Counted from the first letter of the stretch, positions 1-7,599 are shown. The stretch is DNA of 17,008 nucleotides from Caulobacteraceae bacterium (GCA_028291305.1 JAQGII010000385.1:1-17008), one strand, 5' to 3'. The notes: a model not told the origin generated them from the letters alone. Translations and numbers: made by a program.

Positions 1-3000
1 GGGTGTCGGCCAGGCCGGCGACCTGCGCCGGGGTCAGCGACGCGATCTGCGTCCCGCTCAGCGCGCCCAGCTGAGTGGTGGTCAAGGTCCCCAGTTCGGT
101 GGCGGTCAGGCCCCGCAGCTGGGTGACGGTCAGCGCCGCCAGCTGGGTCCGCGACAGCTCGCCGACCTGGTCCGTCGTCAAGGCCCCCAGCTGGGTCGCC
201 GTCAGCGCGGCCAGCTGGGTCCCCGCCAGGGCCGCCAGAGTCTCCGCGGTCAGCCCGCTGACGCCCGCGTTCGACAGGGCGCCGATCTGGGTCGTCGACA
301 GCGCGGCCATCTGGGTCGTGGTCAGGGCCGCGACCTGGGTGTCGACCAAGCCCTTGATCTGGGTGGCGGCCAGGGCCGCCAGCTGCGCCGGGGACATCGC
401 GGCCAGCTGGTCTGCGCTCAAGGCCGACAGTTCGGTGGCGCTGAGGCCCTTGAGCTGGGCCACGGTCAGCGACGCTACCTGGGTCGTGGACAGCAGACCG
501 ACCTGGGCGGTGGTCAGGCCGCCGAGCTCGGTGGCGGTCAGGGCGCCCAGCTGGGTCGCGGTCAGGGCCGCGATCTGGGTGTCGATCAGGCCCCGGATCT
601 GGGTCGTGGTCAGCGACGCCATCTGCGTCCCGCTCAGCGCGCCCAGCTGGGCGGTGGTCAGGGCCGAGAGTTCGTCAGGGGTCAGGCCGCGGATCTGGGT
701 GGCCGACAAGGCCGCCAACTGGGTATTGCCCAGGGCCGTGATCTGGGTGGCCATCGCGCCGAGCTGGGCGGCGGTCAGGGCCGCGATCTGGGTCGTGCCG
801 AAGGCGGCCAGCTCGGTGGCGGTCAGACCGCTGACGCCGGTGGCCGACAGGGCGCCGATCTGGGTGGCCGAGAGCCCGGCCACCTGGGTCGTGGTCAGGG
901 CTGCGACCTGGGTATCGACCAGCCCCCCCATCTGCGTGGCGGTCAGCGCCGCCAACTGGGTGGACGACAGCGCGACCAGCTGGTCCGGATTGAGCCCCGG
1001 CATGGCGGCGGCGCTGAGGCCCTTGAGCTGGGTCGTGGTCAGGGCCGCGATCTGGGTGGTCGACAGCAGGCCGACCTGGCCCGCGGTCAGGCCGCCCAAT
1101 TCGGTCGCGGTCAGGGCGCCCAGCTGCGTGGCCCTCAGGGCCGCGATCTGGGTATCCACCAGTCCCTTGATCTGGCCGGTGCTCAGCGACGCCATCTGCG
1201 TCGTGCTCAGCGCGCCCAGCTGGTCAGTGGTCAGGGCCGACAGCTCCAGGCCGCTCAACCCCTTGATCTGGGCCACCGACAGGGCCGCGATCTGGGCGGT
1301 GGTCAGCGCCTCGACCTGGGTCGCTGACAGCGCCCCCAGCTGGGTCGCCGTCAGCCCGCTCGACTGGGTGGTGCTCAGGGCGGCCAGCGCCTCGGGACTC
1401 AGGGCCTTGATGGCGACGGTCGACAGGGCCCCGATCTGAGCCGGCGAAAGCCCGGCCAATTGGGTCGTGGTCAGGGCGCCGACCTCGCTGTCGGTCAGCG
1501 TTTTGATCTGGGGGAGGGTCAGGGCGCCGAGCTGGGCGGCGGTCAGCGCCGCCAGCTGGGTGTCGGCCAGTCCGCGCAACTGGACCGAGCTCAGCGCCAC
1601 CGTCTGGGTCGCGGTCAGCGATGCGATCTGGGTCGTCGTCAGCGCATTGAGCTGGTCGGTGGACAGCCCCCACAGCTCGGTCGCCGTCAGCGCGCCGAAC
1701 TGGCTGGTGCTCAGGGCGGCGATCTGGTCGCCGGTCAGGCCCCTGATCTGGGTCGTGCTCAACGACGCCATCTGGTTGGGCGACACGGCGGCCAGCTGAT
1801 CCGGGGTCAGGGCCGCCAGCCCCGTGGCGCTCAGCCCCCGCACCTGGGTGATGGTCAAGGCCGCGATCTGGGCGGCCGACAGGCGGCCGACCTCGGTCGT
1901 CGACAGCCCCCCGAGCTGGGTCGCCGTCAGCGCGCCCAACTGTGTGGCCGTCAGCGCGCCGATCTGGTCGGCGGTCAGGCCGTTGACGGCGACCGTGGAC
2001 AGGGACCCCAGCTGGGCCGCCGAGAAGGCGCCCAGCTGGGCCATGGTCAGTTGGCCGACTTCAACGTCGCTCAGGCTCTTGACCTGGGTAGTGGTCAGGG
2101 CGCCCAGCTGGGCGGCGGTCAGGGCGGCGACCTGCGTCTCGGCCAGCGCGCGCAGTTGGGTGGTGGTCAGGGCCGTGGTCTGGGTCGTGTTCAGCGACGC
2201 CACCTGCGCGGCCGACAGCAGGCCGATCTGGGTGGCGGTCAGGCCGGCGATTTCCGTCGCGGCCAGGGCGGCGAACTGGGTTGGGCTGAGGGCGGCGATC
2301 TGAGTATCGACCAGGGCCCTGATCTGGGTGGTGGTCAGCGCCTTGATCTGGGTCTCGTTCAGCACGCCCAGCTGAGTGGCGCTCACCGTCGACAGCTGCG
2401 CGGGGGTCAAGCCGTTGAGCTGGGTGGTGGTCAGAGACGCGATCTGGGTGGTCGACAGCTGGCCGATCTGGGTCGCCGTCAACGCCGACAGCTGGGTCGC
2501 GGTCAGCGCCGTCAATTGGTCGGGGGACAGGGCGGCCAGTTCGGTGGCGGTCAGGGCGCTGACCCCCGGGATCGACAGGGCCTTGATCTGCGTCGCCGAA
2601 AGCGCGGCCAGCTGGGCCGGGCTCAGGGCGCGGGCTTCGGTCGCGGTCAGGCCACGCACCTGGGTCGTGGTCAGCGCCGCGATCTGGGCGGACGACAGGG
2701 CGGCGAACTGGTCCGGCGTGAGCGCCCCCACCTCCGTCGAGGTGGCTCCCGCGAGCGTCGTCGTCGACAGCGACGCGATGTCGGCCGCGCTGAAGGCCTG
2801 GATCTGCAGGCTGTTGAACACCGCGAACTGGGCGGCGTTGAAGGCGATCTGGCTGGGCGTCAGGGTGGCGATCTGCGCCGTGGTCAGTGCGGCCATCTGC
2901 TTGGTCGACAGGGCGGCCAGCTGGGTGGCGTTGATCTCGGAGATTTCCGTCGTGGTCAGGGCGTTGATCTGGGCGTTGGTCAGGGCGGCGAAATCCGCCG

Positions 3001-3050
3001 CGCCCAAGCCCTCAATCGCCGTCTTCGACAGGTTCGCGATCTGGGTGGTG
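1..3050 (-). repeat. Nested tandem repeat: 24-bp unit inside a 576-bp higher-order unit
   Basis: The basic unit is 24 bp (8 codons). Marker units that break the consensus by lacking Gln at position 5 begin at 258, 831, 1407, 1983 and 2559. The intervals are 573, 576, 576 and 576 bp, so 24 basic units form one larger repeat of 192 residues. A second marker, the L-V/I/S-D-T/V/S-Q/E unit, occurs at 341, 581, 914, 1154, 1490, 2066 and 2306. These fall in the same register with alternating 240- and 336-bp steps (10 plus 14 units). The one 573-bp interval is explained by a 3-base deletion near 748. The frame is kept throughout. Confidence 0.9.
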
Positions 3051-3076
3051 GTGTAGGAGAGGACGGCGGAAATCAC
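1..3076 (-). CDS. Giant octapeptide-repeat protein, N-terminal 1025 codons (3' end beyond window)
   Basis: An open frame runs uninterrupted from a GTG at 3076 to the left edge. An in-frame TAG lies 11 codons upstream of the GTG, and a GGAGG Shine-Dalgarno (3090-3086) is 9 bases before it. After a short start (VISAVLSYTTTQ) almost the whole product is tandem 8-residue units of the form L-[ST]-x-x-[QED]-[ILVMF]-x-[AGS], for example LTTTQIAA, LSTTQVGL and LTPDQLAA: about 128 units, two of them one residue short. I saw no Cys or His and only one Trp, and few charged residues. No signal peptide or membrane segment is visible. The S/T-x-x-Q/E pattern resembles a helix capping box, so each unit may be one capped helical turn in a solenoid; that is inference. 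Repeats of this style are, to my recollection, found in long hypothetical proteins of Caulobacterales. Function is unknown; an adhesin, surface or scaffold role is possible. The missing C-terminus might carry a secretion signal. Confidence 0.85.
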   Translation of the reverse strand, partial: MISAVLSYTTTQIANLSKTAIEGLGAADFAALTNAQINALTTTEISEINATQLAALSTKQMAALTTAQIATLTPSQIAFNAAQFAVFNSLQIQAFSAADIASLSTTTLAGATSTEVGALTPDQFAALSSAQIAALTTTQVRGLTATEARALSPAQLAALSATQIKALSIPGVSALTATELAALSPDQLTALTATQLSALTATQIGQLSTTQIASLTTTQLNGLTPAQLSTVSATQLGVLNETQIKALTTTQIRALVDTQIAALSPTQFAALAATEIAGLTATQIGLLSAAQVASLNTTQTTALTTTQLRALAETQVAALTAAQLGALTTTQVKSLSDVEVGQLTMAQLGAFSAAQLGSLSTVAVNGLTADQIGALTATQLGALTATQLGGLSTTEVGRLSAAQIAALTITQVRGLSATGLAALTPDQLAAVSPNQMASLSTTQIRGLTGDQIAALSTSQFGALTATELWGLSTDQLNALTTTQIASLTATQTVALSSVQLRGLADTQLAALTAAQLGALTLPQIKTLTDSEVGALTTTQLAGLSPAQIGALSTVAIKALSPEALAALSTTQSSGLTATQLGALSATQVEALTTAQIAALSVAQIKGLSGLELSALTTDQLGALSTTQMASLSTGQIKGLVDTQIAALRATQLGALTATELGGLTAGQVGLLSTTQIAALTTTQLKGLSAAAMPGLNPDQLVALSSTQLAALTATQMGGLVDTQVAALTTTQVAGLSATQIGALSATGVSGLTATELAAFGTTQIAALTAAQLGAMATQITALGNTQLAALSATQIRGLTPDELSALTTAQLGALSGTQMASLTTTQIRGLIDTQIAALTATQLGALTATELGGLTTAQVGLLSTTQVASLTVAQLKGLSATELSALSADQLAAMSPAQLAALAATQIKGLVDTQVAALTTTQMAALSTTQIGALSNAGVSGLTAETLAALAGTQLAALTATQLGALTTDQVGELSRTQLAALTVTQLRGLTATELGTLTTTQLGALSGTQIASLTPAQVAGLADT

Positions 3077-3090
3077 GGCGTCACGCCTCC

Positions 3091-3105
3091 GGCCTGTCTC
3101 AGGCC
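3091..3105 (-). promoter_or_regulatory. Hairpin directly ahead of the repeat gene's ribosome-binding site
   Basis: GGCCTG and CAGGCC form a perfect 6-bp stem around a 3-base loop. It adjoins the GGAGG at 3090-3086 and contains the stop codon of the possible leader ORF. In the mRNA the stem could affect access to the ribosome-binding site. No function is shown. Confidence 0.3.
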
Positions 3106-3152
3106 GCTAGGCACCCGACAGCCAGGAGCCGGCGCGCTTTCCAATGCGACAT
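3099..3152 (-). CDS. Possible 17-residue leader ORF upstream of the repeat gene
   Basis: An ATG at 3152 preceded by GGAGG (3165-3161, 8 bases away) opens a 17-codon frame, MSHWKARRLLAVGCLAA. It ends with TGA at 3099, 22 bases before the GTG of the repeat gene and in a different frame from it. The peptide has a basic start and a short hydrophobic core. It could be a leader peptide coupled to translation of the repeat gene, or the remnant of an old signal peptide cut off by a frameshift. A chance ORF is also possible. The evidence is only the good ribosome-binding site and the position. Confidence 0.3.
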   Translation of the reverse strand: MSHWKARRLLAVGCLAA

Positions 3153-3453
3153 GCCGCGCCCCTCCATGCATTCAAAAAACCCCTGTCGGCGCGTCCCGTC
3201 GTCCCGCTGACCGACCCGGCGCCCGCGGGAAACAGTCGGCCAAGCTCAGCGTTGTCCGACGACGGTCCACGCAAGGACTGTGCCATCGCAGCGCATTGTT
3301 TTCTGAGGCATCAGAAGGCGCAGGACCGAGCATCGCCAGGGACTGGGCAAGATGTGCCGGACGATTGGCGCTTTTGTGCCGAGCGCATCGGGTCCTGAGT
3401 GGCCCGGTCGGCCATCCCGCCCCCCGATCCGGCTGTGGACGGACCTGTCGCGA
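3153..3453. other. Intergenic stretch with no recognised gene
   Basis: About 300 bases lie between the leader region of the repeat gene and the 3' end of the UDP-glucuronate decarboxylase gene. Both neighbours are read on the minus strand, so this should hold the repeat gene's promoter. I could not pick out convincing -35/-10 boxes. A run of six T on the minus strand (near 3174-3179) has no strong stem before it and is not called as a terminator. The frames open here on the plus strand continue antisense into the neighbouring genes and show no protein-like features. Confidence 0.5.
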
Positions 3454-4419
3454 CTAGGCGTTCAGGACGGTGCGGAAATAGGCGATGGTTTCCTTCAGGC
3501 CGTCGCGCAACTCCACCTTCGGCGCCCAGTCGATCGTCGCCCTGGCCAGGGATATGTCCGGCTGTCGCTGCTTCGGGTCGTCCGACGGCAATGGCTGGTG
3601 CACGATCTTCGACGACGATCCGGTCAACTCGGTGACGATCTCGGCCAGCTCGCGCATCGAGAATTCCACGGGATTGCCGAGGTTCATCGGCCCGACGAAA
3701 TCGTCCGGCGTCGTTTCCATGAACCGGACGAACGCCTCGGTCATGTCATCGACATAGCAGAACGAACGGGTCTGGCTGCCGTCGCCATAGAGGGTGATGG
3801 GCGCGTTGCGCAGCGCCTGGACGACAAAATTGGACACCACCCGGCCATCGTTGGGGTGCATCCGGGGGCCATAGGTGTTGAAGATCCTGGCGACCTTGAT
3901 GCCGACCCCGTGCTGGCGAAAGTAATCAAAGCATAGCGTCTCGGCGCAGCGCTTGCCTTCGTCGTAGCAGGACCTGAGCCCGATCGGATTGACGTTGCCC
4001 CAGTAGCTCTCCGTCTGCGGATGAACGATCGGATCGCCATAGACTTCGCTGGTGGAGGCCTGGAAGAATTTGGCCTTGGTCCGCTTGGCCAGGCCCAGCA
4101 TGTTGATGGCGCCGTGGACGCTGGTCTTGGTCGTCTGCACCGGATCGAACTGGTAGTGAATCGGCGAGGCGGGGCAGGCCAGGTTGTAGATCTCGTCGAC
4201 TTCGACATAGAGCGGGAAGGTGACGTCGTGCCGCATCACCTCGAACAGGCGATGTCCTCGCAGGTGGTCGATGTTCCGCAGGCTGCCCGTGAAGTAGTTG
4301 TCGACGCACAGGACTTCGTTTCCCGCGTTCAGCAGAACCTCGCACAGATGCGAGCCGATAAAGCCGGCGCCGCCGGTGACGAGGATTTTCTTGGGATGGG
4401 ACGCATAGATGTTCGTCAA
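3454..4419 (-). CDS. UDP-glucuronate decarboxylase (UDP-xylose synthase), SDR family
   Basis: Converts UDP-glucuronate to UDP-xylose with bound NAD in the cytoplasm, supplying a sugar nucleotide for surface glycans. It is an extended short-chain dehydrogenase: nucleotide-binding GGAGFIGS at residues 16-23, TSE at about 123-125, catalytic YDEGK (Y152, K156), then [25 protein letters not shown] substrate-site residues and a family-typical C-terminus. The product is 321 residues, usual for bacterial members. The start chosen is a TTG at 4419 with GGAGG six bases upstream (4430-4426). An ATG at 4446 (330 residues) is possible but has only a weak ribosome-binding site. The frame is open further upstream to 4650, with no family similarity there. 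No other glycan gene is adjacent, so the final polymer cannot be inferred. The family call is firm and the exact start moderately so. Confidence 0.9.
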   Translation of the reverse strand: MTNIYASHPKKILVTGGAGFIGSHLCEVLLNAGNEVLCVDNYFTGSLRNIDHLRGHRLFEVMRHDVTFPLYVEVDEIYNLACPASPIHYQFDPVQTTKTSVHGAINMLGLAKRTKAKFFQASTSEVYGDPIVHPQTESYWGNVNPIGLRSCYDEGKRCAETLCFDYFRQHGVGIKVARIFNTYGPRMHPNDGRVVSNFVVQALRNAPITLYGDGSQTRSFCYVDDMTEAFVRFMETTPDDFVGPMNLGNPVEFSMRELAEIVTELTGSSSKIVHQPLPSDDPKQRQPDISLARATIDWAPKVELRDGLKETIAYFRTVLNA

Positions 4420-4512
4420 GGAAGGCCTCCGTGCACGCAACGTCATCGCCACGGCCGTCGCGGCTGGTGTCGAACCCGGCCAGCTTAGCCGAGTCGGGGT
4501 GGAGAAGGGGCG

Positions 4513-4811
4513 TTGACCAGCTGTCGGCAGATGGTCGCGGCCATGCAGGCCGGCCACGACGCAGAGGCCTCGGCGGCGATCGCGCGGTTCACTAAGTACC
4601 GCGATCTGTTCGGCCAGGACCTGGCCGCCGTGCGCCAGGAGTTGGCCCATCTCACTCAGGTCGAGGCCGCGGAGTCAGCTTCCATGCACAGCACCGCATG
4701 GCGGCCATGGGCGGGGTGATGGTGGCGCTGGCCTCGATGTTGGGCATCAGGGGAGTTCGCCGAAGCGCTGGGCACAGGGCAGCCAGACCCTTGCATCGGA
4801 TGGTGGTCTGA
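4513..4811 (+). pseudogene. Decayed fragment of a 4-helix-bundle sensor/receptor (helix, TM, HAMP start)
   Basis: From 4513 one frame reads a helical stretch ([20 protein letters not shown] onwards, then [18 protein letters not shown] and [10 protein letters not shown]). This resembles the last helix of four-helix-bundle ligand-binding domains in chemoreceptors and histidine kinases. The frame then degenerates, but a neighbouring frame from 4692 continues as HRMAAMGGVMVALASMLGI, a plausible TM segment, and ends with ARPLHRMVV, which recalls the start of a HAMP domain; TGA follows at 4809. Removing the 5 bases at 4690-4694 (agcac, next to another cac) would join the two frames as MHRMAAMGG. 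No N-terminal or signalling domain is left. The call rests on pattern only; a chance arrangement cannot be excluded. Confidence 0.42.
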
Positions 4812-4845
4812 CGACGCGGTGTGCGCGGTGGCTACCCGGGCCTAA

Positions 4846-4872
4846 ATTTCCTCCGACGGAGCCGGAGGAAAT
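4846..4872 (-). terminator. Strong hairpin downstream of the exported-protein operon
   Basis: ATTTCCTCCG (4846-4855) and CGGAGGAAAT (4863-4872) form a perfect 10-bp stem with a 7-base loop, about 75 bases past the stop codon at 4948. On the minus-strand transcript the stem ends in AAAUUUA and lacks a long U-run. It is a terminator-like or 3'-end-stabilising structure rather than a textbook intrinsic terminator. The rest of the gap between 4812 and 4947 shows no gene. Confidence 0.45.
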
Positions 4873-4947
4873 CATCGCGGCCGGTTGATCCTAGAGGAGG
4901 GGGACCTTCTCGGCCTTGCTCCGCTTGACTCGTCAGTTCCGGGAGTC

Positions 4948-5772
4948 TCAGTCCTCGGCCTTGGGCAGGGGTTTGCCGCCGGGGCCCAGCATCCGGACCA
5001 CGCCGTTGGCGTCGGGTTTGCTGCGGTTGTTGTCGGTGCACAGCGCCTCGCCCAACTCCGTATCCGTCGTCCGGCTCATGGAAACCTTGACGGCCCAGGG
5101 TTTGGTCAGGATCGACGGGTCGGTCATGGTGATGGCCACCTCGATCTTGTCGGGGCCGACCGGCCGCCAGCGCTCGACCACATGCATGTCCGGGCCCTTG
5201 GCGATGTGGGGTTCGATCTGAGTGTCCGGGCTCCTGATGTCCACCGTATCAATGACCAGGGTGTCGCCCTCCCAGTGGCCGATCGAGTGGCCGTAGTAGG
5301 TCGGGTCGTAGTCCGCCGGATGACCGCGGCCGTCGAGGAAGATCCGCCGGTAGTCGCCCGACGGATAAAGCATTGTCACGCGGCCCGGTGAAAACAGCAT
5401 TTCGAACTCGCCGCCGGCCAGCTTGTACGGAATGCCGAAAGGATGGCAGGCCGCGGTCGGATTGAAGATGGCCTTTCCCTCAGCCAGCGAGCGGCGGATC
5501 TCCATCAGGCGGGCGGCGGCCGCCGGGGTCAGGGGCGGCGGGTTGGGGGCTGCCTTGCTCGGGTTGAGATAGTCCAGTTCCGAAGCGAAGCCCGAGAACC
5601 AGACACCGCCGTTCGACTTCCAGACGCCCTTGCCCCAACTGGCCTCGGTTGCCTTGACGCCGGCCGCATGGCTCGGCGCCTGGGCATATGCCGTCGGAGC
5701 GCAGCCGAGGCCGATCGTCGCCATCGCCGCACTGGCCAACAGCGCCGGTCTGATCTTATCGAAGCCCATCAT
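4948..5772 (-). CDS. Exported protein of unknown function, partner of DUF6152 gene
   Basis: The product is 274 residues and starts with a Sec signal peptide: a basic N-terminus, a hydrophobic core at about 10-23 and likely cleavage after TAYA at residue 30. The mature part has blocks that I recognise from a family of uncharacterised exported proteins: DYRRIFLDGRGHP, PTYYGHSIGHWEGDTLVIDT, HVVERW and DPSILTKPWAVKV. Two cysteines at AACHP and EALCTD might form a disulfide. The start is one of two adjacent ATGs (5772 or 5769) with a G-rich stretch upstream. It lies 27 bases downstream of the DUF6152 gene, so the two are probably cotranscribed. I know no reaction for this family. The periplasmic location follows from the signal peptide. 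Confidence 0.75.
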   Translation of the reverse strand: MMGFDKIRPALLASAAMATIGLGCAPTAYAQAPSHAAGVKATEASWGKGVWKSNGGVWFSGFASELDYLNPSKAAPNPPPLTPAAAARLMEIRRSLAEGKAIFNPTAACHPFGIPYKLAGGEFEMLFSPGRVTMLYPSGDYRRIFLDGRGHPADYDPTYYGHSIGHWEGDTLVIDTVDIRSPDTQIEPHIAKGPDMHVVERWRPVGPDKIEVAITMTDPSILTKPWAVKVSMSRTTDTELGEALCTDNNRSKPDANGVVRMLGPGGKPLPKAED

Positions 5773-5799
5773 TCCCAGTCTCCCCCGAAACGGATGCTT

Positions 5800-6198
5800 T
5801 CAGGAAGCCGGCCTGACGGCGACCTGGGAGGAGGTCACGACCTTCCCATTCGGTAGGCTGGCCGAGATGAAGGAGCCGCCGGCGGTCCCGTCACGCAGGG
5901 GATGGATGCGCACATCCACCTGGTCACCGATTTTGAATGTGTCGCGAACGATGCCCGCCTTGGTCAGGGCGCCTGGCGCGCTCATCTCGATGCTCCATTC
6001 AAGGATATTGCCGCTTTTGGTGCGCACGTCCAATTGAACGAAGGAGTGGGGATTGGTGTATTGGAAATCCTTCACCACGCCGGTCAGGCTACGTTCCGTC
6101 TGGCCATCGAACATGGAGAAGGAATGGTGCGCGCTTGCACCGGTGGCGGTGAGGAAGAGTCCCGCAGCAACCACGCCGATCAGGAAAGATGCTCTCAT
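5800..6198 (-). CDS. DUF6152 family small exported protein
   Basis: The product is 132 residues starting at ATG 6198, with GAGAGG 5 bases upstream; a longer start at 6231 would only add residues before the signal peptide. The signal peptide (MRASFLIGVVAAGLFLTATG) ends at ASA-HH. The mature protein opens with HHSFSMFD, then GVVKDFQYTNPHSFVQLDV, EWSIEMSAPGAL, GDQVDVRIHPLRDG and GGSF, the conserved blocks of DUF6152. The paired His at the mature N-terminus and the NPHS block suggest metal binding, which is inference. The function of the family is unknown. It is the first gene of a two-gene operon with the exported protein downstream. Confidence 0.85.
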   Translation of the reverse strand: MRASFLIGVVAAGLFLTATGASAHHSFSMFDGQTERSLTGVVKDFQYTNPHSFVQLDVRTKSGNILEWSIEMSAPGALTKAGIVRDTFKIGDQVDVRIHPLRDGTAGGSFISASLPNGKVVTSSQVAVRPAS

Positions 6199-6297
6199 GT
6201 AAGCCTCTCGAGTCTGTGTCCGAAGCGGCAACGGCGACCGTCGGATGGTAAAAGTCTAACGAATCCACGGTGAAATACATTTTGAATTCGGGTGACT

Positions 6298-6318
6298 GGG
6301 CCGAAGGACCTTCGGTCC
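6298..6318 (-). terminator. Palindromic hairpin between the aminotransferase and DUF6152 genes
   Basis: GGGCCGAA (6298-6305) can pair with TTCGGTCC (6311-6318) around GGACC, with one G-T pair; the core CCGAAGGACCTTCGG is a perfect odd palindrome. It lies about 20 bases past the aminotransferase stop (6340). There is no U-run, so it is a candidate transcript-end or stability hairpin. The promoter of the DUF6152 operon must lie between about 6199 and 6300; no clear boxes were identified. Confidence 0.35.
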
Positions 6319-6339
6319 GCGACTAGGTGACCAACAAGG

Positions 6340-7584
6340 CTAGGCATGACTGATCCGAGTCAGGCTCCGCGTCAGGGCGTGGAGCTTGTCGCAGGCGGCG
6401 GACAACTCATCGTCGGATGCGGCTATGGACAGGCGCAGGGCGTCCGGAACGCCGAACACCGACCCCGGCACCGCCGCGACGCCTTGGCGCAGCAGGAGGC
6501 CTGTGAAGTCCACGTCCGTGCGGACCGCCTCTCCATCCGCAGTCGCACGCCCGAGCAGATCGGCGATGTTGGGGAACAGGTAGAAAGCGCCTTGCGGTGC
6601 GGGGCAGCGCACGCCCTCCATCGCATTGAGCCGAGCCACCGTGGCGTCGCGGCGGCTCTTGAACGTTGCGACCATGTCGGCGACGCGGCCCGGCCCTCCC
6701 TTGAGGGCTGCGGCGCCTGCAGCCTGGCTGATTGAACACGGCGCGGAGGTGGTCTGGCTCTGCACCTTGATCATGGCCGCGATCAACGGCTCGGGGCCAA
6801 TGCCCCAGCCCAGCCGCCAGCCCGTCATGGCGTAGGCTTTGGATACGCCGTCCACAATCAGGGTCCGCGCGCTCAATTCGGGATAGGCGGCCGAGAGGCT
6901 GGGCGGGGCGCCGCCGTCGAAGACAATGGTCCGGTAGATGTCGTCGCTCAGGAGCCAGACGTGGGGATGGCGACGCAGCACCTGAACCAGCGCGGCGGCT
7001 TCCTCGGCGTCGATCACGGAGCCGCTGGGGTTGCCCGGGGAGTTGAGCAATAGCCACCGCGTGCGCTCGGTGATCGCCGCTTCGATGGCCTGTGGGTCCA
7101 GCCGCCAGCCCCGCTGCGGGGACCATAGGCCGGGTGCGAAGACCGGAATGCCCCCTTCCAACCGGACGATGTCCGGATAGGTTGTCCAATAGGGGACGGG
7201 AAGGATCACTTCATCGCCCTCGGCCAGGGTGGCGGCCATGGCGTTGTGGATCACCTGCTTTGCACCTGAGCAGGCGATCACCTGGGCCGGTTTTGCGACA
7301 ACGCCCTGGTGCGCCGCCAGGTCCGCCAGGATGGCGGCGACCAGGTCCGAGGCGCCGGCCAGGGCGGTGTATTTGGTCCTGCCGCTGTCGATCGCTTCCA
7401 CGCCCGCGGCCTTGATGAAGCCGGGCGTATCGAAGTCCGGTTCGCCGACGGTCAGGTCGATGACATCGATCCCCTGCTCACGCATCACGCGGGCCTCGCG
7501 CGAGAGCGCCAGGATGGGTGAGACGCCAAGCGAGGCGAGGCGCGGCGCGGCCCGGAAAGCGGACGGATCATGCGGACTTGTCAT
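6340..7584 (-). CDS. Class I PLP aminotransferase, probable 2-aminoadipate aminotransferase
   Basis: The product is 414 residues, a fold-type I, aspartate-aminotransferase-like enzyme. Visible features are TVGEPDFDTP near residue 45-54, KYTALAG at 71-77, NSPGNPSG at 181-188 (the Asn that contacts PLP), SDDIY with D214 and Y217, the Schiff-base lysine K249 in DGVSKAYAMTGWRLGW, and LRLSIA with the substrate-carboxylate arginine R384. The sequence alone does not fix the substrate. Because the gene sits in an operon with a piperideine-6-carboxylate dehydrogenase and next to hglS, I infer that it moves the amino group of 2-aminoadipate to 2-oxoglutarate, giving 2-oxoadipate and glutamate. It starts 15 bases after the permease stop with no clear Shine-Dalgarno (CCCTCCT precedes the ATG), so coupling to the permease is likely. 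A general aspartate or aromatic aminotransferase is the alternative. Confidence 0.88.
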   Translation of the reverse strand: MTSPHDPSAFRAAPRLASLGVSPILALSREARVMREQGIDVIDLTVGEPDFDTPGFIKAAGVEAIDSGRTKYTALAGASDLVAAILADLAAHQGVVAKPAQVIACSGAKQVIHNAMAATLAEGDEVILPVPYWTTYPDIVRLEGGIPVFAPGLWSPQRGWRLDPQAIEAAITERTRWLLLNSPGNPSGSVIDAEEAAALVQVLRRHPHVWLLSDDIYRTIVFDGGAPPSLSAAYPELSARTLIVDGVSKAYAMTGWRLGWGIGPEPLIAAMIKVQSQTTSAPCSISQAAGAAALKGGPGRVADMVATFKSRRDATVARLNAMEGVRCPAPQGAFYLFPNIADLLGRATADGEAVRTDVDFTGLLLRQGVAAVPGSVFGVPDALRLSIAASDDELSAACDKLHALTRSLTRISHA

Positions 7585-7599
7585 AGGAGGGTCAGCTGG

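Noticed and set aside
1..3050. CRISPR-like array of short repeats
   Set aside because: The 24-bp units are directly contiguous without unique spacers, keep a reading frame, and have no cas genes nearby.
75..3457. Long plus-strand open frames across the repeat region (e.g. 75-1439 and 1460-3457)
   Set aside because: They are the antisense of the 24-bp repeat. They change frame or stop part way and give unlikely proteins rich in Trp, Val, Arg or Gly/Gln. Only the minus frame runs unbroken with a ribosome-binding site.
3352..3936. Plus-strand frame of 194 codons antisense to the UDP-glucuronate decarboxylase
   Set aside because: It is a shadow of the conserved enzyme on the minus strand and has no recognisable domain.
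4446..4650. N-terminal extension of the UDP-glucuronate decarboxylase
   Set aside because: The 68 residues before ATG 4446 have no family similarity and overlap the receptor remnant on the other strand. Enzymes of this family start close to the GGAGFIGS motif.
7585..7594. AGGAGG-like word on the plus strand before 7600
   Set aside because: It lies on the strand opposite to the aminotransferase and permease genes, and no plausible plus-strand gene follows. On the minus strand it reads CCTCCT and is not a ribosome-binding site.
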